From positions 5,805,001 through 5,869,000 of the forward strand of contig CM033405.1 in assembly GCA_019426215.1 (NCBI GenBank): a stretch of DNA of 64,000 bases. Direction: 5' to 3'. The DNA comes from Buddleja alternifolia (taxonomy: Eukaryota > Streptophyta > Magnoliopsida > Lamiales > Scrophulariaceae). Of the stretch, positions 56,320-64,000 are shown piece by piece (the first letter of the stretch is position 1; each line of letters starts with the position of its first letter). The notes under the pieces are model-generated. The model was given only the letters and a program-made list of their open reading frames with translations. It ran no database searches and had not been told where the DNA came from. The translations under genes and the position numbers were made by a program.

Positions 56320-57466
56320 CTCCAACTATTCATGATTGGTTTGGACGAAGCAGTCTTGAATATGTTCTACGAAAAGGTTCTGGATATGATTTACGAAGCG
56401 GTCCTAAATATGTTCCTATCAGGCGGTTATGGATATGTTCTACAAAAAGGTCCTGGGTATAATCTACGAAGCGGTCCTAAATATGTTCTTTCAAAGCGGT
56501 CTTGATTCGGTCTGGGCCCTAGTCTGAACGGTTCGCGGGGCACGCTGGGGTAGCATTGGGCTGCCAGTAGAGGCTTCGTCGTTCAGTGCCCACTTAGGTG
56601 TCCTTTCACAGCCGAGATGGAGATTTCTACGGCTGTGATCGGTGCCGCCATGTACCTAGGCATGGCCAGTTCAATGCTGTCCGCGGGGTCGCTCCCTGCA
56701 AATGGAGGATAAGGTAGTAAATGTTCAATTGGGAGTCACAAGGTGGTTTATCTTATCTGATTCTGATTTGCTCTGGTACATCTGATTCACATGCTTCGTA
56801 TGTTCAATATGATACGGCTCTCGCTTGATCTGATCTTCACAGGCTGCCTATTCTATATGATACGACCCTCGCTTGTTCCGGTCTTTGCAGGCTTCATTTG
56901 GTTATTCCTAATATGGTCTTCAAACTCATATAGCTTGAATTGATCTTTAAAAGCTTCTCGTTTGTATATGAACATAATTGTTTGATTGAATTATTTAACA
57001 GTTATTGATGTCACGCTTGTATGAATCATGCATCACGAGAATAGTATTATGTATATGCATAACCCCGCACATGCACACATCGGCGCTCACTGGGCTTAGT
57101 AGCTCATCACTCGTGTCCCCCCCTTCCCCAAGATATGATGGAATAGGTGGAACAGTGGCTGCTCTTCGAGAAAGGTGTTTCAGGACAACTAGGGTGCAAA
57201 CTCATCTTAGTAAAGACGTCTTGAGCTACCGACCTTAAAGGGATCCAAGGAGGTTATCACGGGGTATCCGCTAAGTCAAAAAGTAGATAGAACCAGATAG
57301 ATGAAATGAAATGTCATGTCCTATTTCACTAGTGGTCTTGTACTTTCAATTGTAATGCTCTGAACCAAATTATTTCGAGTATAGGACTTTGTTTAAAATA
57401 ATTTATATAGGTTGAATTTTTTTTACATAATTATCATAGCAAACAGGTGAATTGGGGCGTTACAAA
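56320..57466 (+). repeat. Gypsy-type LTR remnant
   Basis: Resembles the GC-richer part of plant Ty3/gypsy (Del/Tekay-type) LTRs: CACAGCCGAGATGG, GCTGTGATCGGTGCC, CGGCGCTCACTGGGCTTAGT, and a right end AATTGGGGCGTTACA at about 57466. The expected primer site TGGTATC is not intact (TTGGTGGATAT follows). Imperfect 33-40 bp repeats around ACGAAGCGGTCCTAAATATG lie at 56345-56510. The left end was not found and no internal genes follow. Confidence 0.45.
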
Positions 57467-57503
57467 AAGTTGGTGGATATTAGACTTATTTCGATTCGTT
57501 AGC

Positions 57504-57667
57504 ATTTGTTAATTTACTTCCATATTTTGGATTTAGAACTCTTGGTCTGGATGGAAAAAGTTTTGCCTTTGAAAGCAAAATTGCAATTTGTTAATTTACT
57601 TCCATATTTTGGATTTAGAACTCTTGGTCTGGATGGAAAAAGTTTTGCCTTTGAAAGCAAAATTGCA
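57504..57667. repeat. Perfect 82 bp tandem duplication
   Basis: The unit starting ATTTGTTAATTTACTTCC and ending GAAAGCAAAATTGCA occurs twice with no visible difference. Its length is not a multiple of three and no gene is recognised. Confidence 0.92.
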
Positions 57668-58267
57668 AGTTTAGCACCGCAAGATAGAATTATTTTAATT
57701 CTATTCTCGCGCTTTACGCAATTTTAAAGATAATTTAAATAATTTGATAAAATTGCAATGTTAGTACTTTTTAAATAATATTGGTCTCGCGCTTTATTTT
57801 CTGCTAGTTTTTAACGGGAAAATTAACGGGGTTATCATTCCGTTAAAAACTAACGGAGTGGTTAACTAAAAATTGCATTTTGCCCCTTGAAACTATATAC
57901 TTATATCAAACACCCCCAAACATATTGTTTTCTCATTTACCCTTTGAAAATAAAAAATAAAGAAAAAAAGAAAACAAAATCATTATCTTCCCCAACAATT
58001 TTTAGTATTTTTAATTTTTCAGGGGTAAGTGACATTACTATATGTTTAGGTGGTTTAATACAATTTGTATAGTTTAGGGGGATGCAATTTTTAAAATACA
58101 TACGATTACTTTCTGTTAATTTTTAAATAAAGTATGAGACTAACGGTGTTTAAAAAAGGACCAATGTGGCAACATTTTGAATTATTGAGACTATTTTTAG
58201 AACCACGTAAAGCGCGGGACTAAAACTAAAATGACCCTATCCTGAGGGACTAAATTTACAATTCTGC
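57657..58267. mobile_element. Large foldback element
   Basis: The left end GCAAAATTGCAAGTTTAGCA and inverted right end GCAGAATTGTAAATTTAGTC stay alignable for over 130 bp (shared CGCGCTTTAC, AATAATT, GTTAG). The centre has TTGCATTTTGCCCCTTGAAA and its inverse. Similar inner phrases occur in the nested insert of the KAI2 intron. No target duplication was found. Confidence 0.6.
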
Positions 58268-59583
58268 TTACTTTGTACCTTCATTTGATGAATTGACTGA
58301 TTATTTTTAGTTTATAAAAATTTTATTTTCTGATTATTTTTAGTTTATAAAATTTTTATTTTCTTTTTATTTGTTTTTTATTCTCTTTTATGTGTATTGA
58401 ATTAGCTACTACATCAACAGCTTTCCAATTTTGTCCATTAGCTTGACAACACATAAAATCATCCCCATACCTAAGATATAAGTGATAGGTAGGACCTTGC
58501 GGCACACTTTGACACCATTATGCTAATGGCAATAGATAAAATCATCCCCAATACATAAGATAAGATTGATGGTATTGGTAAGTGGTGATAATGGCATTTT
58601 TTTTTCTTTTATGGCGAACAATCACATCATTGCATAAATTGCAATATTAATATGTATCTTTACAAATAATAAATAAGCCATATCAATTTATTATTACAAA
58701 TTATTAACCAATCAGCTACTCAATAATTATACAAAGATCTAGAATTTTTTAAATCAATGTAAAACCCTCCCAGTAAATTCAATTCGTTCAACTATCAAAA
58801 TAACCTGTACACAATTCCGAACTTTATAAACATTTCCAAGTAAGTTCTAGCAATATTTTTTTGTGACTCGCCCTAAATACAATAGTTCGCCCTAAATACA
58901 TTAGTTTAGGCTATATATATATTGATTCGGCTAAATTCAAAAAAATTTGTTTCATGAAATAAAGAAACTTCTAGCATTTATAGTCACTACCTAAATCACA
59001 TAGAGCGAGAACGAGGCGAAAGCATATGCTACAGTGGGAGCGGAAGAATGTCAAAATTTAAAATTACTGTAAGAACGGGAGCACCTTAGAGCTTATTTAA
59101 TAAAATAAAATCAAATAATTATTATAAATTGTTAGATCAAATCATTTTTAGAGATTATTTTGATATAAGCTCATGTTAAAATTATCATTGAACTTAAATT
59201 TTGAAAGTAATTAAATGATGTGGTTGTCTTTCTTAGTTGGCTTAACTGTTTAAACTCAACATTAACTTAAAAAAAATTATCTCTACATATATGTTGTTTG
59301 ATTTTCCCTATGATCAACTCTTTCTACTTATTTTCATCATGGAAAATTTTTATTTGAATGAACATGAAATACTAACTACTAGTGAAAATCTTTGTTATTT
59401 TTTGGAAATATGGTCTTTGAATTTTAGTGTGAGAATTAAGATTTTAAGAAGGTACCAAAGCAAAACTCCCTTTTTTAATTCGCGAGTGATATAGCATCAA
59501 TACTGTATAAAGGATTGTGTGATCCAAATCACTACCATATGTTTTAATTATTCTTAAAAAGTCTTTAACTTAATATTTTACGG
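58268..59583. other. Intergenic AT-rich region
   Basis: No gene is supported. Short local duplications (ATTTTCTGATTATTTTTAGT near 58300-58360; GCCCTAAATACAATAGTTC near 58865-58905) are the only structure. Confidence 0.5.
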
Positions 59584-59591
59584 GTGAGCAC

Positions 59592-60556
59592 CAAGGTCTT
59601 AAATTTCGGTTTCGGGGTAGATATCGGTGTAGTAAATTTACGAAAATTTCGATGAAAATTTTGGGGATATTCAAAATTTCGGTTTTGATTTTAAAGAAAT
59701 CATGGAAATTTATAAAAATATTTGAAATTTACAATAAAATTTTGGGTAACCTTAATTATCATACTTATACATCTTTTACATCAATAATATTCTATATATA
59801 ATATATGGATAATGAATTTGTTAAATAATATCACTAAAAATTGTTGCGAAAAATATTAAATAAATATAATTTGATAGTAAGATAATAACCAAACCGTATG
59901 AGAATTTCATTAAAATAAAATGTACCAAAATTTAAGTAAAAATTGCTACTCAATACCATATCGAGTTTTTAGGAGGTTCGAAATCGCTTTCACTAGTATC
60001 TGTCTTACCTCTACTTTCATATTGCAAGTGAAAATTATTAGTTACATGTTTGACAATATTGTGTCTATGACATGGAATGTTGGTAGTACTACTAATGAAT
60101 CAATGATGATATCCTTATGGTGTTGAATCTTGAAGAACCCCAAGGAGTAGTACAATTTCTTCAATCATATTCATTTTCAATTTTTTGCTTTACTGCTTTT
60201 TGTGGTTGGGGGATAAGTGGTAGGTGTGGTCCTTACCAAATATAAATATAATTTTCTAATTATATAATATTTAAAAATAAAAAAAATACAAAAATAAAAA
60301 AAATTGACCAAAATTTCGGTTTCGGTTTCCGGAAATATTGGGTTTCGGTCGAAATTTCGATGGATATTTGACAAAAATATTTTAAATTTTGAGAATTTCG
60401 GGTTTCAATAAAAATTTCGGGAAATTTCGGGTTTTGGTCGAAATTTCGGAAGATATTCTGTAAAATTGGATCAAAGGTTCGATTTCGCTCCGGGACCCCC
60501 CCAAATCCAAAATTTCGATCGAAATTTCGGTGTTTCAACCGAAATTTAAGACCATG
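59592..60556. mobile_element. Non-autonomous hAT element, GAAATTTCGG-rich
   Basis: Perfect 8 bp duplication GTGAGCAC (59584-59591 and 60557-60564). Ends CAAGGTCTTAAATTTCGGTT and, inverted, CATGGTCTTAAATTTCGGTT differ at one of 20 bases. Both subterminal regions are packed with AAATTTCGG / CCGAAATTT in both orientations. There is no transposase. Confidence 0.9.
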
Positions 60557-60634
60557 GTGAGCACAACCATATGTGCAATGGAAATAATTACAACCATCAT
60601 GCGATGATAAGACCCACAAGAGATCACCTATAAT

Positions 60635-61927
60635 TAGGTGGGTGTACGCAGTGTGGGTTGGGCGAATTTTTCAATTTTTTGGCCTGGCCCGATATTTTTT
60701 CATTTGGAATCCGTTAGTCCAAGATCGACCCGACAAACATTGAAACCGCACTTCACGGTCCATTTGGATTGGGGCGGGGCGGTTTTGCGGTTGGTACTCT
60801 TTGTTTTTTACTTAAGTTATTTTTCAACTGTTAAATTACAGTACATTATATAAAATTTCATATTATATTTACTATATTTTCATCGATGATTATATTTGAT
60901 ATATTTTACACAATTACATAATTGAAATATATAAAATATGACTTGTAGATGTATTATAAAAAGATAGTTTCAACTTTCGCAGTAATAAACAAAAACATAT
61001 GATTCAAATGTCTTAATATATACAAGTCTAAAGTCTAAACCCCATAAGTTTGTTGTTTCTAAAGTCATAAAATGCTAAAATATAAATTAATTCATGACTC
61101 TAATATGACAAGTCTTTCGATCAAAATTTACTTTATTGTAAATTGGTAGTATTAAATTATTAATTATGAGACACTAAAAAAATTCTAACAACATACACTT
61201 TCAGTCTTTATATTAAGATCTATAAATTTACTACTGGAGCTCCATTTTTCATTATTTTTAGAAAGAAATTTATATTGAATAGTGGAGTGTCAATAACACT
61301 TTTGGAGTGCCAATATCATTTACCTAAATTTATTCTATCATTGCCACAAAAATATCATGTTCTTTTTTCATAACTAAGAAAACTTATTTTTTTGTCAATT
61401 TTTTTCAGAATCATCGTCACCCTTCAGTAAAAAAAATATTCTTCTTAGAAAAGGACAAACGTCTTTTATTAGTGGTACAATCAATCACGTAATCACAAAT
61501 AAGTAAAATGTTTATGAAATTTTCTGTTGGACTATTAGAAGGATAACATAAACTATGTTATGTAATTTAATGCATGCTTAGAGACCAATGTTTATTTATT
61601 ACTTTCAATAAATGCATACTTACAATTTAAATAAAGTACAAAGTATATTTAAGTAAATTAGAAATCATATTTCACTTGTGAAATGAGGGGTATTACATGA
61701 AGGCGATTAATATATTTAACATTATATATATGTGTATGTATGTGTGTGTCGGTTGTGTGAGATTTTAGCGGTCCATAAAAGGTTAAAACCAAATCCGATT
61801 GCAAAAATGCGATTTTTAAAAATTAAACCCAAAAGCAACTCATCAATACACAAACCCGCCATTTGTGGCGTGGTTTGGGTTGGGGCGGTCGGTTGGGGAG
61901 ATTTAAGGTTTTAGTTGAACGCCCCTA
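60635..61927. mobile_element. Non-autonomous hAT element
   Basis: Flanking 8-mers CCTATAAT (60627-60634) and CCCATAAT (61928-61935) match at 7 of 8. Ends TAGGTGGGTGTACGC and, inverted, TAGGGGCGTTC are of the TAGGGGTGT hAT type. Both ends carry GGGTTGGGCG / GGGGCGG-type subterminal motifs. The middle is AT-rich and non-coding. Confidence 0.65.
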
Positions 61928-61935
61928 CCCATAAT

Positions 61936-62449
61936 TGAGTCTATAGCTTTGCTTGATAGTCCATGATGATCATGAGTATGTGTCTTGGCTCTAGGAATTG
62001 TGCACGATGTAGACTAACACTTCAATAATACTATGTTTCACCGCTCTTTGTGTCTATTTCTTCCACACACTAAGATGTACTACTATGCATGGACTCAATA
62101 GGGAAAAATAGAAACATACACCTTGAAATAACACTCCCGGCGTAACATAAACCCCACCACTTTCCCTACTGGGATCACTAAGCTAAAACGAAAAGTTAGA
62201 AATTTGTGTTATATCCGACAAGTCTCATTCATGTTACAGTTTCACTAAAGCCAATTTCAATTGTCACATAAATGCTTTTCCAAATACGTTCTAACAAGGA
62301 AACAGAACAACCAGATGCAACCAAACTACATTCTCGGAGCTACAAAAAAGGATCTCAGATCGAAATTATAATCTCGTTTTCCATCATAATAATGCTGGGC
62401 CAGATATTTTAAGATGCCAAAACAATGGAAGGGCGCGGACCTAGATCGC
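61936..62449. other. 3' flank of CPN20
   Basis: The right part is probably the CPN20 3' UTR. No separate gene is seen. Confidence 0.5.
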
Positions 62450-62781
62450 CTAAGAAAGAATGGCCATCACATCTGAGACCCGTAGTGCAATGTAGTCCGA
62501 GCCATCACTACCCTTGAAATCATTGCCGGCATATTTAGAGTACAAAACTGTATTTCCTGGAGCTACTGACAATGGCTTCCTCTTGCCTTCCTCATCAAGG
62601 GGAACAGGCCCAACTGCAATTACCTGTAATTCAACATTAACAACCATTCACAATATTCATTCCCCACCTCGTATCTCTGAAAGAATCAAATAATATAACT
62701 TACTGTGCCAATTGAAGGCTTCTCCTTGCTTGCATCTGTTAAGTACAAACCACCAGCCGTTTTCTGTTCAGCCTCAGCGAC
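62450..62781 (-). CDS. CPN20: Chloroplast 20 kDa co-chaperonin (CPN20), last two exons
   Basis: C-terminal 83 residues of the plastid double-GroES co-chaperonin that caps the Cpn60 chaperonin during folding of stromal proteins such as Rubisco subunits; CPN20 also has reported roles in iron superoxide dismutase activation and ABA signalling. Exons are 62704-62781 (26 codons, phase 0) and 62450-62623 (57 codons plus stop), with an 80 bp GT-AG intron. The first holds the mobile loop of the second GroES domain (EAEQKTAGGLYL), which touches Cpn60, and ends KPSIGT; the second continues VIAVGPVPLDEEGK, VLYSKYAGNDFKG and ends YIALRVSDVMAILS, almost as in Arabidopsis. The upstream exons, transit peptide and first GroES domain lie beyond 64000, so the preceding intron is longer than 1.2 kb. 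It contains two MITEs. Confidence 0.95.
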
Positions 62782-62965
62782 CTGACAAGTCATCACAAGC
62801 ATAGCAACCCGAAAATAAGTACACAACCTAGATCACATATTCCTCCATATAGGGTTGACTCTTTAGCGTTCCAAGCTTGCTCTCACGAATTAAGAGTGAG
62901 AGCTTCGCTCAATCACAATCTAAAAATTCTTAATTCTCGCATTAAAATTTATGGATCAATTCAAG

Positions 62966-63144
62966 CGGAGCGGATCTTCTATCCCACAATGGGTGTACCA
63001 CAATAGTGTCACATTATTATGAGATTGACAAGTGTCCTTTTAATTTGAATTATTATTATTATTTTTTTTAAATGGACACTTGTCAATCCCACAATGATGT
63101 GACATCATTGTGATACATCATTATGGAATAGAAGATCCGTTCCG
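62966..63144. mobile_element. Foldback MITE with 9 bp target duplication in a CPN20 intron
   Basis: Perfect 9 bp duplication CAATTCAAG (62957-62965 and 63145-63153). Ends CGGAGCGGATCTTCTATCCC and, inverted, CGGAACGGATCTTCTATTCC; the arms pair over most of the 179 bp. The duplication size suggests Mutator. It is not related to the neighbouring MITE at 63298. Confidence 0.9.
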
Positions 63145-63297
63145 CAATTCAAGAAATAAACAGACTTTTCACTAATACTTGATATTTTGTGTATATCCAA
63201 TGAAAATTCTTTCAATTGTGAAAAAAATTAACAAGAATTGCCCTTAAAACAAGAAAGAATGAAATTTCAAAGAATGAAATTTCATATATAAATTTTA

Positions 63298-63557
63298 GGG
63301 AAAATTACACACAGACCCCCTAACTTATTGTATAATTACCAAAACCTCTCCGCACTTATTAGAAATTACCAATACACCCCCTAAAGGGGTCTATTTGCAA
63401 GGTTTATAGAGAGTAAAATTGTAAGAATTTTTAAACATACAGGGGGTGTAATTGTAAAAAATACTTTACATGATGGGGTGTGTTGTTAATTTCAAATAAA
63501 TGAGGTGGATTTTGGTAATTACACAATAAGTGAGGGGGGTCCGTGTGTAATTTTCCC
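63298..63557. mobile_element. Mutator-like MITE in a CPN20 intron
   Basis: Perfect 9 bp duplication TAAATTTTA (63289-63297 and 63558-63566). Ends GGGAAAATTACACACAGACC and, inverted, GGGAAAATTACACACGGACC pair for at least 50 bp. It is the best-preserved member of the family also found in the PRK and KAI2 introns. Confidence 0.92.
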
Positions 63558-63566
63558 TAAATTTTA

Positions 63567-64000
63567 TAGAGATGCGAAAATTATAAGTAGTAACGTTAAG
63601 TTTGAACCTTTGGTGTCCCTTTAGTTCTAATGATTTAATCTTTTTAATTTCAACAAACTTCGATATTTTTCAAACCTATCAAGAAAGACAATCACATCAT
63701 CCAATTAGTTTGTTCAAGTTAAAAAATGATTGTTTTAACAGGAGCTTATCATATAAAAATAATCTCTAATGATAAATTGGTCAAACAATTTATAATAATT
63801 ATTTAGTTTTTATTTTATTAACATACGCTCTAAAATGCTCAGCCTCTTAAGTAATTTCAGATTTTGACGCTCCCGCTCCCGCTCCCGCTCCCGATCTATT
63901 TGACTTAGTACATGACTTAACATCCGAAAATAAATAAAAAATAAAAACAAGAGATTTTCCCGACTTCAAATGCTGCTGATTTGTTGCTTTATGTCAAGAA
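63567..64000 (-). other. Remainder of the CPN20 intron
   Basis: No exon recognised. It contains a (CTCCCG)n microsatellite at about 63870-63893. Confidence 0.5.

Noticed and set aside
57005..57238. 77-codon frame near 57.1 kb
   Set aside because: It lies in Gypsy-type LTR sequence (CGCTCACTGGGCTTAGT region) and has no protein similarity.
60260..60619. 119-codon minus-strand frame
   Set aside because: Generated by AAATTTCGG repeats of the hAT element at 59592-60556.

Overview
This is nuclear DNA from a eudicot plant. The evidence is AT-rich intergenic sequence, GT-AG introns of plant size, dense nested retrotransposons and DNA transposons, and plant-specific genes (a karrikin receptor, a pollen-receptor-type kinase, a chloroplast co-chaperonin). 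A run of 85 Ns shows it is a scaffolded draft assembly. The karrikin receptor differs from Arabidopsis KAI2 at several pocket-side positions, as some asterid paralogues do, but the species cannot be fixed from this window. All identifications were made by reading and remembered family knowledge; no search was run.

Four protein-coding genes look functional, all on the minus strand. (1) The 5' half of a LAZ1-like DUF300 membrane protein, six exons at 1-1877, runs off the left edge. (2) A complete two-exon pollen receptor-like kinase (PRK3-like) lies at 34994-37911. (3) A complete two-exon KAI2/HTL alpha/beta-hydrolase lies at 50856-52445. (4) The last two exons of the chloroplast co-chaperonin CPN20 lie at 62450-62781; the rest is beyond the right edge. 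There is no sign that they act in one pathway. A fifth gene-derived locus, at 22659-24772, is a dead intronless PRP31 splicing-factor copy, later split by a solo LTR.

Most of the rest is layered mobile DNA. 3.4-3.8 kb: small CACTA-like element. 5.3-10.3 kb: degenerate Copia element (LTR, primer-binding site, gag fragment) with a hAT element and a SINE-like tRNA-derived sequence inside. 10.4-11.3 kb: tandem array of about 176 bp. 12.2-18.6 kb: minus-strand Copia element, 3'-truncated, broken by a 1.4 kb solo LTR. 19.9-22.4 kb and 25.9-34.3 kb: Helitron ends, the second set hosting a hAT element and a complete plus-strand Copia element with TSD ACAAG. 39-40 kb: solo LTR and a foldback MITE. 40.8-46.8 kb: MULE-like long-TIR element with a deleted CACTA transposon nested in it. 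47.2-48.6 kb: an LTR element inserted in another Copia element, next to the gap. 54.6-55.7 kb: MULE with 105 bp TIRs holding four 186 bp tandem repeats. 56.3-57.5 kb: Gypsy-type LTR remnant. 57.6-61.9 kb: one large foldback and two hAT elements. 62.9-63.6 kb: two MITEs in a CPN20 intron.

The most notable result is that the 176 bp array at 10.4-11.3 kb and the 186 bp array inside the MULE at 54.8-55.5 kb are the same repeat family in opposite orientation. That suggests a satellite-like repeat moved by transposons. MITEs with Mutator-like ends occupy introns of the KAI2, PRK and CPN20 genes. I found no clear new enzyme or defence-type system.
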